From Heterotrichella gracilis (Eukaryota > Sar > Xanthophyceae > Tribonematales > Xanthonemataceae), in the NCBI GenBank assembly GCA_032358255.1, contig JAULBX010028714.1:1-64000 (forward strand): a DNA stretch of 64,000 nt, given 5' to 3'. Position numbers and translations under genes: made by a program. Below are positions 22,801 through 35,282 of the stretch, piece by piece (within the stretch, counting starts at the first letter, position 1; the number at the start of each line of letters is the position of its first letter). The notes under the pieces were generated by a model that did no database searches, was not told where the DNA came from, and saw nothing but the letters and a program-made list of their open reading frames with translations.

Positions 22801-25800
22801 AACAGATGCCTCAGAAACCCTAGAGCATGCCCTAGCACACCTGTCATTGCTTAAGATGGCCCCCAGCAGTCGTGTGTAGCCCGCGCGGTGCATGAGGCGA
22901 GCCAGTGGCATGGCGGGGCAGGCGGAACGGGTCCTGGCCTGAAGGGCTGTCGCAGGGGAGGTGCGCACAAGCAGCGCGGCGTGGAGGGTGCGGGTAAACT
23001 GGCAGGTAGTGATGAAGTCGGGGCCATGGGGTGTGTTTCCCGCAAATTGTTCCGTGAGCATGGAACAGGTGGGGGACAACACCTTGGTCTGCACGAGGAG
23101 GGTGGATTATAACTTTTTATAATTAATTTTCATGTTTTTACTTGTTTTTTTATTTTGCTTGAGGGAGGGCGGTTGGGCACCAATGCATTGCACTACGGTA
23201 CTTTTGAAGTGCGGCGGGCTTTTCACTATCATTATTCTTACTGCACCAGCAGTATTGGGTTTTGCGCATGTTATAATTATTACTATTTGCAACTCTGGCA
23301 AAAAAGCCAGTTCACACCCACTTTGACACGAGCGCTTCAACACATCCTATACGGTAGCCCCCCACCCTCCCTCCCTCGCACCTCCACCACCCGCTCCGCC
23401 ACCTGCCCATCCAGGCACATCTGCAGCAACACCCGCAGCGCCTCCGGCATCACCGCAACTATTTTGTGAGAGTCCCTCACATCTAGTGTAGCAAGAAAGT
23501 AGGTTGCTGTGTGCGCCACCAGCCAGGGCACCGCCACCGCCAGCGCATGCGCGTGCTCCACCCGCGGGTTGGTGCCGGGGCTGCGCGTCGCCGCCTCGTT
23601 GCTCGCCACCTCGCCCACCACCATCGCCTGCGTGATGAGGTCCATGTGGGGGCTGGACGCGCACGCAAAGCGCATCGCCTCGAGGCTCATCAGGGGAAGC
23701 TGGCACATGCGCGCCACGCTGGCAACCAGGGCGCAGCTCTTATTGTAGAAGTCACCGTAAAGCCTTTCCTCATCAGCAAGGACCTCCATGTTGCTCAAGG
23801 TGGTTGGCAGGGAGTAGAGGGTGGGCAGCAGGCGGGGGTGCCTGAGCAGAAGTGCTGTGCCCTCCTGCAGGGAGGAGATAAGGTTTGATGTTCCAGAGTC
23901 AGTATATAGGGTTCAGGGTGCCTGAGCAGGAGCAATTTGTTATCCAGCAGGAATAAGGGTAATGGGTTTAGAATTGCCTCATCACCGTGACCAAGCCAGG
24001 CCCCCTTGAAGGTGGGGTACGGTGGGAGCGGTGCAAAGCAATCTCAAGCATTGTTTCGGAGCTAATTCAGTTGTTGCATGATTGACACAATACCTACACC
24101 CAGCCTCTGATTGATGTTGGAAAAACCGACCCCACAGCAGTTGAAGGTTCCACTCACCCAGCTGCCAAGCAAGCTGCATTCTTCTTGTGGACATGCAGTT
24201 CAAAGACGTTACTCATTCAGTACTAACAGTTGCATCCACTGCGTAACAAATGTTCCCGCACCTGTGGCTGGCAGCATATGAAGTTTTCCACTAGTGGGAC
24301 CAGGCTGATGGTTGCAACAACCAGGCAATCCCTGCCATTCCATCTCCAATCCACGTGTGCTGCCTGCTCCAATAGCGCCACAATCAGCTCAGCAACTGCA
24401 TCCATCACCCCTGCCCTGGCCAGCCACCTGCAAAACCCGGCAATATTTGATTCAGAAGTAAAAAAGGGAAAACCTCATTGATTTGAGTCTTGCTGTCAGT
24501 CAGGGTTGGACTGTCAACATATAATCATATTTTGCATCCGTTGTTACTTAGCTACTAGCTAGTTACTTACTTACCATACATTCCAGCAATACAGTCAGAT
24601 TCAATCTGAGCGGTCAGTCCAGCACATACAGGTCATTAAATTTGGCATCCATTGTGTTCACAGAAATTACGCATGCAGCACACCTCTGTAATGTGGGAAA
24701 GCCCATTTGAAGTTGTATAATACCATTGCAATTGGAATACAATGCCACGCAACGCAATGCGGCGTAACGTATGCGCACCTGGATATCCTGACTGCAGTGG
24801 ATGTGCGCTGGAGTTCGGCAATCTCCAACCACGTGAATGTGTGTGGGTCCATGAGCAGCTCTTGGTGGTAGGCGGGGATGAGGGTCTCCCGCGCCAACTC
24901 AGGGTCAGTCCAATCCTTTCCACTGGGATGATCTGCACCATATGTTTTTGCTTTTTGTAAAAACATATTTGGTGTCATGTGTACCACCACCACCACCCAA
25001 ATGGAAAAGGAAATGGTCATACTTGAACATATTTGTTTTTTTTCCTTCTGGAATTGTTGGATGCAACATTAGTTATTTAATTGTAAATACAATGCTGCAC
25101 TTGCAGCAATGGGTTAATGCAACAGCTCTGGGTCAGTGCACTTGGGTGATCTGCAAGCGTACACACCACAAAGCCTTCACAATAAAATGTTTATGTTTGT
25201 ATAAAATATGTAATAAACATTTTAAAATTAATTACATCTATTTAGGAACAAGAGAATGAATTATGCACTGCACAGACAGGAATCAGCTGGCACCGACCAG
25301 GCGGGTGGGGTTTAGGGTTTGGACAGCGCGTGAGGAGCACACTTACTTGTCGACATGCAGAGCCCCAGCGGTCTTGCTGCCCTTTGCACCAGCTGCATCT
25401 GCATGAGAAGCCCCCCACACAGTGCCCTCCTGGCCTCGAGACCTTGCGGCTCTGGGGCACCTGTGACGGGCCTTGCCGCCTCCTGCAGCGAGTGGCTGAT
25501 GGCCACCAATGCCCTGGCCAAGGCACGCACCGCCCCGGAGGCCCACAGCGACCCAAACTCTGTGAGCGGGTTGCAGGCTTTAACCTGGGGCACTACAATG
25601 GCAGCCATGGCACAGATCCGCTGGGGAAGCTCAGGCTTTGCAAGTTCACCTGCAATGCCACCAAGATCTCAAAATAAAGCGTATATAAAAAAACGAATCT
25701 TTTGGATTGGTCATTTTTACGTCTTTTACTTTATTCTTAGGTCATTATGGTGCAATGCCAAATGAAAATCCATTGCCAGGTGCACGGCCCTTGTTAAAGC

Positions 25801-27505
25801 AATGTCAGGACCACCATAGTGGTAATGATTACCAGGTGCAGAGTCACTCCCATGCCAACCTGCGCCACATCAAGGGCCGCAGCAGGCATCCCGCAGCAAC
25901 CATCAACCACACGTTTCCATAAAACACCAACTTGCCATCTTCTTGAAGGCTACCTGCCAGCGCTGCGGACAAGTTTCCCCCACCCACCTGGGTGCAATTG
26001 CCACAGCAGGTACGCTGCAGCGGCACTTATTGGCCCAGCCATGTACGCCCCACACCCGCTCTCAGGGAGGTGAGCGGAAACTTGCGCCACAATATTCAGC
26101 ACATCAGCGCTGTCTGACCCCGGGAGTAGCACCTGGCATGCCACTGCTTGCGCCAGCTCAGCAGCTGCGGGGTCCTGCAGGGGAGGGGCGTGATGAAACA
26201 ATTTTGTGCAGCAATGGATCACCTTCGACACACACAAGCCAGCGCTATGCTCTTGAATGAGGATCAAGCTGAAAGGGTTTACCATGAATAACTTCAATTT
26301 GAGGTGTAACATTATTGCATTGTATGGCATCTTAATCTGGGTGACAACTGCATGTGCACATGTGAGAATCTGTTGCTGAAAGTGCACATCGCTGTAGTGG
26401 ACATCTACACAACATTGTTGCCAACTAGCTGCCCTGTGCTACTACCACCACCCTTGCGCCATGTGGCCCATCACGCAACTACTGAGCCCTAAACCCTTGC
26501 ATCAACACAACTCTTACACCTCAGGTAACGCAAGTCTTACACCTCAGGTGACAGCAAAACCCTAAACCCTTGCGCTGAGGAATCCCACGCGGTAATTAGC
26601 TCTCACACCTCGAGCAACAACCATGTGCATGCAGTCATGTGTCCTAGGCTCTTGCGCTAACACCCTCTACCCACATTCTTTGCAAGCTGCTCCGCCACCT
26701 GCTTGGCCATCTTTGCCTGCGCTGCGCTAGTGCCAGCCTTGACCGCATGCACCCATTTCATCAGACGGGCCACAGAGGGGCGGAGGGTGGACGGGGGCAC
26801 CAGCTGCAGCAAATGATAAGGGTTTAAGGATAGGAGGGATGCTCCTTTAGCTATTCATACACCCGTAAGGCTGTGCCTTGTGATGTCATGCCTTGCATTG
26901 CGGAAAGCCTCCCATATACACTCCTGACATAGCATACATGCATGAGGGACCAGGCCCTGATTTATCATGCACAAAGTTTGGAAGGCTTTCCAAGAGTGTC
27001 TGTTAATCTGTACTGCCGCAGTACAAATCATTGTGGGGTGCCGCTACATGCAAGAGAAGGACTAACTTCTAAGGTGTGCGTTGAAATTGAGATGTTAGGG
27101 TCTCACGGCAGGGAGTGGTGCACGCATGGCGCCTGGGAACATTCCCTGACGTGGCACACCTGCGGCTCCCGCGGGCATGGCGCATCCTGCAAACAGGGTA
27201 GGCAAACAAGATGAGCTTTTGAGGTGAGGAAGGTTTCTGTTGACACATGGGGTAGCAGTGGGCCAGCATTTAGACGACCCAATCTCAGCTGCAGGTTTAG
27301 GCAGGAAAGAATCTAATGTAAGGGCCGCCAGACGCGCACTTCTGGCAAATAAGCCGATGAAAGGGACCTGATACTCTGATAACATGGATATGAAGCCATG
27401 GGCCACAGGTGGCTGTACCTCTTTTGTCAAGTTGAGTTGCTTGCACAGCCTGGTGCTGAAAGGGGCTACAACACCCACGGAGGCTGGTGGCAAGGGAGGC
27501 TCCAT
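19828..27505 (-). CDS. MYND zinc-finger protein with helical N-terminal region, 995 aa, 14 exons (complete copy 2)
   Basis: Exons: 27505-27419, 27186-27160 (27-nt micro-exon), 26803-26675, 26174-25988, 25649-25347, 24932-24779, 24427-24262, 23864-23382, 23088-22841, 22496-22263, 21885-21788, 21417-21284, 20839-20621, 20346-19828; all phases fit. The C-terminal MYND finger (residues about 944-984) has CSACG, CSCGTARYC, CQNQHWPQHK and a final Cys, i.e. all the zinc ligands. MYND fingers bind proline-rich partner peptides. The first ~820 residues are mostly helical with motifs such as VRALARALVAISHSLQEAA and AERVVE, and I do not recognise a named domain; an ARM/HEAT-like solenoid is a guess. Start: ATG 27505 is preferred because the upstream alternative (27574) lies in sequence that carries an indel against copy 1; 27574 would add 23 residues. 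Intron 9 has a decoy acceptor near 22585. Confidence 0.82.
21181..21220. repeat. Hexamer repeat CTGTAG / CTGCAG
   Basis: CTGTAG repeats grade into CTGCAG repeats over about 40 bp inside an intron of the MYND gene. CTGCAG is also the end of many acceptors here, so on the minus strand this tract offers several AG sites. Confidence 0.85.
22485..22590 (-). repeat. Decoy acceptor copy for MYND exon 10
   Basis: On the minus strand GCTTGCTGCGCAGCGCCTCC occurs at the true acceptor (exon start 22496) and again about 75 bp upstream, near 22590-22565. The copies diverge right after CGCCTCCCTT. Confidence 0.8.
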
Positions 27506-28498
27506 ATGCACGCTGGTGTCACTTTCACAAGTTCCACAAATTGCACCAGGTGCAGAAAAAACTTGCAGGAACAACCCCTGCTAGTAACTATTCACGTTTG
27601 GCACCTGGTGGCCACCGTGACATGGATATGCATTATACTGGTCATAGTATGCATACGTTGGTCAAAACCTTCGTTCTACCGTGCGTGTCCCTTTTCAGAG
27701 ACTCTTTTTAGAGGCAAAGTAGCTACTGTATATGTCGCAGGCTGTGGGTCACCCGATAGTATCGCTATTGTCTTAAAACTTGCTGCACCTACTTCACCCG
27801 ACCAAAGCAATGACTGCAGACCCAGTCAGAGCAGAATTGGTTAACCTTATGAAGCCCACTGTGCGCAAGATAGTACTGCAAGTCCACTTCTGTAGTTGGC
27901 GGCGTAGCATGCAAACCTTGTGGATCCAGTTTTGTGTAGCCGTACCAGGGGTAAAATGCACCTATATCACGAGAGCAGATGCACCCACTTTTGTGACTAT
28001 CCACCGGCGTTTCTGCAACCAAAATGCATTCTGCTTCCAGCCTCCCGTGTTCAGGTAAATGCCACTGATGAATTCACAGCCATTCTGGATATATAAGATG
28101 TATATAGTTTAAAACAGGCTGTGCTGAGCAGAAGATCTGCCTGCGCTCATGAATATTGTGGACAATTTTGTGACTTGTATACTTCATCTTCCTCAGCCTA
28201 ACTCATGCTGCATCACAAAGTGCACAGCCAAACCTAATCGGCGTGGAGCCGCAACATTCAACATGTCATACTAATTACATTCCAACTATTGCCTAAAAGG
28301 CTGTTCATGACAAAGATAAAAATGGATAAAATTTGCTCAAACTTGCTGAGCATCAGGCAAAGCATGGCACAAAGCACACATGCCCTGGCCGGTAACCAAC
28401 TGTCAGTGAGCTGACCATGTCTCTACACACCAAGCCAGTGTTGGCTCACAGAATGCAAAGAAGAGTTTTGCCACACTGCTATCAAATGCAAGGCTGGC
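27506..28498. other. Spacer between MYND copies 2 and 3
   Basis: Probable promoter and leader region of the complete MYND gene on the minus strand, homologous to 18783-19827. No gene is supported. Confidence 0.5.
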
Positions 28499-31400
28499 CT
28501 ACTGAGTGTTCCTTGCCGCGTGGCGCGCTGCCTTGCATACTGCCTTGTGCTGCGGCCAGTGCAGGTTCTGGCAGTTGGTGCCGCAGTAGCGAGCAGTGCC
28601 GCATAGGCATTTACGAAGGGCCACGCCATCTCCAGCTGCAGCTCCGCATGCGCTGCCCATGCGCACCTTTGGCCGCTGCGTGCGCCTGTTCCTGCACGCC
28701 TTCTGGGTGTCTGACAATGCACATGGTGAGCCCTCCAGCGGTGGCCACGGCGGTGCATCACTGCAGTAGGCATACAGGTGCACACCATCCTCCTGCGCTG
28801 CATCAGGCGCAGCATACAGCACACAGGCCTGCTCCATCCAGACCGGTGCATCTGGTGGTGGATCCCAGCACTGCTGCGCCACTGCCACCAACATTTGGCG
28901 TTGCATGGAGGCCATTTCTTAGCCATTCTGCCCTGGGTCTGCTTCTCCCGCCCTCCAGTTGCCCCAGCGCACCACCAGCGCCACGTGGTTGCTGGGCATG
29001 TGGTCTTCCACCCCCTGCTGGCACTGCAGGAGCAGGTTTGAGTGAGCTGCAATGCACCATATTGTGATGATGTACATGTAGCATGAATACTGTATGATGT
29101 GCAGGCAATTACATTATTGCAGCCAATTATGTTAAAATCAGCCCAACAGCTGCCGCCCACCACACCTCACCACCCAGAGCCCATCGAAATAACCCAACAA
29201 GCCCATTACCCTACACTCCCCCTACCCCTTGAACATTGCTCCACGTGCTGCAGATAGACAGAGCAGTCACCAGCCCACGCAGCCCTGGTGGGGTGTCCAC
29301 ATAGCGCACACAGCGCACCACCGCGCTGCAGCTGGCGCCACCTGGCAGCGCCACCTCCAGGTGGTGGGTGGTGGGGCTGCTGCCGCCCGGCTGCGCTGAC
29401 CACTGCTCGTGGCACACCGGGTGCATCACTCGGCACGCATGGGCAGCCTGCAGGAGCAACGGTCAGACAACATTATAACCACACAGCGCCCTCCAAGGCC
29501 ATCCACCGCTACAAATGGCCCACTCGTGGGCGGCAATAACCTCCAAAGACATCAATCCTGATTAGTCATAAACCATCATTCAATCACAGCACATGGCCTG
29601 AACAAGGGGGGTTGATCCTTGCAAGCTCTAATACCCTGAGCGTCTCTCTGACGGACCAGCGAAGTTGTCGATTGTTTGATACCATCGGGTGGGATGCCAT
29701 CCAATGTGGCATTTGTGATGCATGCCCCCACCTGGTATCCGCTCTGGCATGCACACTTGTAACTGAGAGCTGTTACCTTTAATTCACGCTATGCGTTATC
29801 CCGCACCTTTTCCTCCAAGTTGCTGGCTATGCGCCACGTGGCGTCCGCAGGGTCCCAAACCACCTCGCCAGCTGGCAGCCCCTCGTCCACCCGCACATCC
29901 ACCTGCCAGGCAAAGGGCATATCCCCAGGAGAAGTGGAGGTGGATGAGGAGCCTGTGCAGCACACCAGGGGAGGTCACAGGGGAGCACGATGCATGTGGG
30001 AGCTGAGTAGGGCATTGGGTTTGGGGGCATGTGCGCATTGGGTCAATGACATTGTTAAGGAATAGCAAATTGGCATTAAATATACTCTTGGGGTCCAAGA
30101 GGCTTTTACTCGCATAGAGCGCATGCAACCACTGACTGATGATACTGCGTAAAGGCCATTCCCACCTTCTCTGGGTGCGTGCAACAGATAACAAGGGCCC
30201 AGGTACACTCAGATATTAGGTCGACAGGCTTCCTGGCCTCAACGAGAAAATTCACCCACCAACAGTGCATGACCAGGTGCTGCATAGGAGCGTAGTACCC
30301 TCCCAAGAACCTTGCCCAGGACACTGAAACAATTGAAGGGGTTGAAGAAACTTGCCCACCACGTTATACCTTGGGCACCTGCCTCCCGCAAAGGTCTTGC
30401 CAGTTGTATGACCCGGCTCAGGGCTGCCCATGCGCGCCACAGGCTGGGGCGCAGCTCGCTCTCCGCCTGGTGCAGCAGGTACCTGGGAGGAGGGACACAT
30501 GGTGGCAGGTGGTTGGTTTGTGCAGCACATGGGTGGCTGTGTGGTGACAGATTGCAGGATTGAATGAACTGTTTGGATAGATCCCTGGACAATTGTGAGA
30601 TCTCCTTACATTCCTTACATTGTCTGGCACAGCCATCATGACAAACCGCTGTGGGTGAGATGCTGTGACTGTCACAGAAAGTGGGCAAAATTTCAGGCCA
30701 CAATAGTGAAGTCCGGGATTTACTACTGTCACAATGTAGAGTGTGTAGAGTATGTAAAGTTTTAAATACACTTTACATACAAGTAAATTATTATTTACGT
30801 GTACGCTACCCCCACCAGCCCTACATCAGGTGGTACCAAATTGGTACCCCAGTATAAACTTGAAATGCTACAGGACATTTTCTCTAGTGACCCCCCCCCC
30901 CTTTTCTGCCCACCTGAGCGCCCTCCCCATCAAGGTGGTATCATTGTACACCCCCTGCGCCGCATCCACATCCCATTCCACCACCATGTCCCACAAGCAC
31001 TCCTCTGCCAGCTGACCCAGGTTGGCGGGGGGTGGCGGGGACAGGCAGGATCAGTCGAGCTTGGGATCATTGATGGGGTCGGGATCCGCCCAGCAGATGT
31101 ATGCTCCTGGATACATGAAAACGGCATGCAGCACCATGCCGTTGGGGTTAAGGTCCTCACTGCACAGCAAAAGACACTTTGTAAAAACCGTATATTGATT
31201 ATTGCGCCGAGTATATGTCGCAGGATGCATCCCCTCAGGGACACGCATGTAATGTAATGTATATGCTTAGACATGGGACAAGGGCAATAGGAACCATCAG
31301 GCTCTGGGGCGGTTGAAAGCACAAGATTATTCAAGTTGCATTTACAACTACAACCAAAACAACAACAAATGTTGCAAAATCTCCATGTTAAGGTTGTCAT

Positions 31401-34400
31401 ATTGGAGCAATAGGGCATGTAGGCCATTGATGCATTACAGCGGAAGGGCACATGTCAATTTCCCCTGGAGCAGGCCTAAGCGCACCAATTGCTGCCCAAG
31501 ATGGCCCCAAGCAGTCCCGTGTAGCCCGCGCGGTGCATGAGGCAAGCCAGCGCCGTGGTGGGGCAGGCATACTGGGCTGCTGTGCCCATGGGGGAGGTGC
31601 GCACAAGCAGCGCGGCGTGGAGGGTGCGCGCAAAATGGCAGCAAGTCAGGAGTATTGAGGAATCTGGGAACGTATCTCCTGAGAAATGCCTGGTCATTGT
31701 GGCACAGGTGGGTGCCAATATCTTGGTCTGTGAAAGCAAAGGGGTATTTTACTAGTCATGGATTGACAGTAATGTTCATACTCCTATTACTGTTGCATGG
31801 CAGCAAATGGAATCCAAGGGATGGTAGGGTACTGATGCAGTGCACCAGACCATCTGGACCTTATCTGCAACTTCCCCTTTTCACCTATACCGCCATACAT
31901 GCATCGCCCCCTACTCACTCTGCACCAAATCCTCACTAACCTCCCACTCTGCAACCCAGCCCTCATAATCAGGGACAACCACAACCACCCCTCGCACCTC
32001 TACCACACGCTCCGCCACCTGCCCGTCCAGGTACATCTGCAGCACCACACGCAGCGCCTCAGCCATCAACGCGTCAGCCTCATGCGGGTGAAATGTAATG
32101 CCGCAAGAGGCCGCTTTGGAAATCACCCTGGCAGAGCCATCCCGAGTTGCGCGCGCCACCAGCCAGGGCACCGCCACCGCGAGCGCGTGCGCGTGCTCCA
32201 CCCGGGGGTTGGTACCTGGACTGCGCATTGCTGCCTCGTTGCCCGCCAGGCGGCCCACTACCATTGCCTGCATGTAGGGTGACACGAGCGGGATGGAAGC
32301 GCACGCAAAGCGCATCGCCTCGAGGCCCATCAGGGGCAGCCGGCACAGGCGCGCCACGGTGACAACCAACCCAAAGCCAGTTCTGCAACATAAATCGTTG
32401 TACAGCGTCTCCAAGCTGCTGAAGGTGGTTGGCAGGGAGTAGAGGGTGGGCAGCAGGCGGCGGTGCCTGAGAAGAAGCGCTGTGCCCTCCTGCACAGGGA
32501 CAGGTAAAAGTTAGGGTTTAGGGTTCAGGGCTTTGGGGTCTTAGACAAGGGATTTGGGTGCCTCAGCAGCAGCGCTTTGCGCTGTATGTACATGTATGCA
32601 TTGCGCATCAGAGTGACCGAGCCAGGGTGGTGCGTGAAGGCTGCAAGAGAATAGTGACCATATCATATGTATTTGCTGAGCAAGCTGCAGCATTTACTGT
32701 ATACATGCACACATGCACACATGCACTTTGGATGCAACAGACATGGTGCACCTCATCTGATGACAGCTGTCCCCGCACCTGTGGCTGACAGCATATGAAG
32801 TTGTGTACTAGAGTCAAGAGTTCTGCAATTGCACCAACCAGGCGTTCCCATCTCCAGTCCCCACTTGAAGCTTGCTCCGAAAGCAACACAAGTAGCGTAG
32901 CCACGGCATCCATGACCCCAGTCTTGGCCAACCACCTGCAGGGCACTCAACAAATCCTGAAAATAATCACGATACATATATAGAAAATGTTGGTTGCACG
33001 TTCCGCTGCCTGAGGGGTCAGGTGTATAGGTCACTGATTGAGACATCTGATGTGTTCCAGTCTAAAATCACCTGCGCCAGACACATGCAAAACCAAGCAC
33101 GCAGCACCATTTATCCAGCAAATTGGGAAAGAAAGGACACAACAAGTGCAAAAACACTTTGCTACAAATTAACATATAGAACGAAGAAGCCCTCCACGCA
33201 AGGAATCCCTGCGGTGTGATCGCATATGTCATGCGCAGTGCACCTGGTTTTGTTCATGTTCTTTTTGGTATTGCAGGCGCACCCGGGAATAAATTATTAT
33301 GCAAAAACACACAAGAAAATGTAACATTTGTTTTTTCGGGGGGAGAGGCGGATGTGAAGTAGTTTACGGACTTCAGCTAAACTGTGTTGCAATCAAACAA
33401 GATTGGCCGCAACCTAAGGTAGATTTTGGTTGGGAACTGCCGCGAGGTTTGCAGCTTGTCATTGCTGTTCTGCGTGCATTCTACAAAGGGGATGGGGTTC
33501 GGGGACCGGGGATTTGACGTCAGCCAAGTTTTGAAGAACTTGGGACAGAATCGAGACAGGCTTCTAGACAGCAGGGGCTATGTGCTAAGAGATTACTATA
33601 ACTTAGCCCCAGGGTTTTGGTAAAAAAACAGGAAACTGTTCGAAACGATCGAAATATGGGTTTTGGCCATGGCCTTGTTTGAAAACGCCTTGGTGGTGTA
33701 TCTGCAACCTTCTAGCCGCTAACTGAGTTGATTTATGAGTTGCGATGCCATGCATCGCAATTGCACGATTTACAATCTTGAGACCCTCTGAAATTTGTTC
33801 TTGCTACTTTCACATGAAATGAGCTCGGTGTGCATGTAAATTTCACAAGTACACTCCATTGGCAATGCCATTTTCCACATGTTGTGAACGTGCGCGCACC
33901 TGCATGTCCTGACTGCAGCAGGACTGCCCTGCATTGCCTCATCTTGCATCCACATCAGCATGTGTGGGTCTATAAGCAGCTCCTGGTGGTATGCGGGGAT
34001 GAGGGTCTGGTGCAACAGCTCAGGGTCAGCCCAATCCTTGCCACTGGGGTGATCTGCACCATGGGATTAATGTAATGTAGTGTAAAGGGGGGCTTGCAAA
34101 ATGCAACAGCTTCAGGAATTACTTTTCTCGAGGTGATCTGCTATACACGCTGCAGGCACAAAAGAAGCCATAGGTGCAAAGCAAAGTTGTACAGCAGGCT
34201 TGGCTGGCATCCTGGTGAGTGGGGTTCTGAGGTATGGAGTTTGGACCAAGGCCTGAGCGATGCAGAGCATGAGGGGATTCACTCACATGTTTTTATGAAG
34301 CCATTCAAGGGCCTAGCTGCCACCTGGGGTAGCCCCACTTGCAACTGTAGCACCTCCTTTGATGCCTTCTTGCCCTCTGGACCATGGGGCCCCGGGGTGC

Positions 34401-34955
34401 CACTGGTTGGGCGCGCCGCCTGCTGCAGCGAGTGGCTGACGGCCACCAGCGCCCTGGCTAGGGCACGCATTCCGCGCGAGGCCCACAGCGGCTCATAGTC
34501 GATTGGTCGCTCGCAGGCTTGAGGCACTATGATGGCGGCAATGGCAAAGCATTGCGATGCGAGGTCAAAGTCTACCAGTTCACCTACAATGGCACAGGTG
34601 TTGACATGTTACAGTGAAATGCTGCCATCACCGTGTGCAATGCCATCGCCGCAAGGCTTGATACCACCCTCCTGGGTGCAGCTACCACAGCAGGCATGCT
34701 GTGGCAGCTGTACCCTAGACCCTAAAATTCAAAACACTCAGTGGCTGTTTGAAATTTGTCCCCACCCACCTATGCTAAGCTGCCACAGCATGTACGCTGC
34801 AGCCGCGCTCATTGGACCAGCCAGATAAGTACCACACCCCCACTTTGGGAGATTAGCTGATATTTGCCCACCATGTAGAGCAGATCTAAGCTGCCTGGGC
34901 CCCTGACCAGCACCTGGCATGCCAATGCGTGCGCCAGCTCAGCAGCTGTGGTATC
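28499..34955 (-). pseudogene. MYND gene copy 3: lacks 5' exons, with several disabling changes
   Basis: Homologous exons: 34955-34770, 34583-34287, 34053-33900, 32935-32779, 32489-31998, 31727-31486, 31159-30914, 30482-30379, 29952-29807, 29447-29226, 29023-28499. Splice sites are largely kept, but the first three exons of copy 2 are absent upstream. Exon 34955-34770 has 186 nt where copy 2 has 187; the alignment shows a one-base loss that shifts the frame. A TGG of copy 2 is TGA at 31053-31051, and TAA appears at 28921-28919 before the zinc finger. The first zinc-ligand Cys of the MYND finger is Gly (GSACG for CSACG). Length differences in the other exons are multiples of three, so decay is recent or some exons were under constraint until lately. 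Confidence 0.78.
34660..34800 (-). repeat. Decoy copy of an exon end, MYND copy 3
   Basis: The exon end coding AAAYMLWQL before the donor at 34769 has a decayed second copy at about 34710-34665, with a similar CTGTGGCAGCT and a downstream GGTGG-type donor. Copy 1 shows the same thing at 16785-16735. Confidence 0.6.
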
Positions 34956-35282
34956 CTGCAGGCGGGGTTGGTTTAATTCGTTGTGCAGCAAGGGACCTCT
35001 GCAGACCCGCATATGCCAGTGCTAACCATAGGTCATAGCATGCTGACAGAGGTACCTGTGCACCGGTGCACAGGGGGAGGTGCATACCCGCCAGGGCCTG
35101 GCACCCACCGCATGCAAGCAAGCATTTGTGGCTGATCCCAACCGCAACACCATTGTGCCATGCTAGCTGCCCCCTAGCAAAACCTTGGAGCCATATGCCA
35201 TCCAAATCCCTGATGCCGCAGCTACACCTAAATCCTTGCGCCATGGGGCACACCCGGCAAACACAGCTCAGGTGACAGCCAA

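Noticed and set aside
23337-23888. Plus-strand frames antisense to the MYND exon
   Set aside because: Shadow frames of the GC-rich exon 23864-23382; the minus-strand frame fits splice phases and the paralogue.
28917-29030. A small intron removing the TAA at 28921-28919 in MYND copy 3
   Set aside because: No donor-acceptor pair there keeps the frame, and copy 2 reads straight through the matching sequence.
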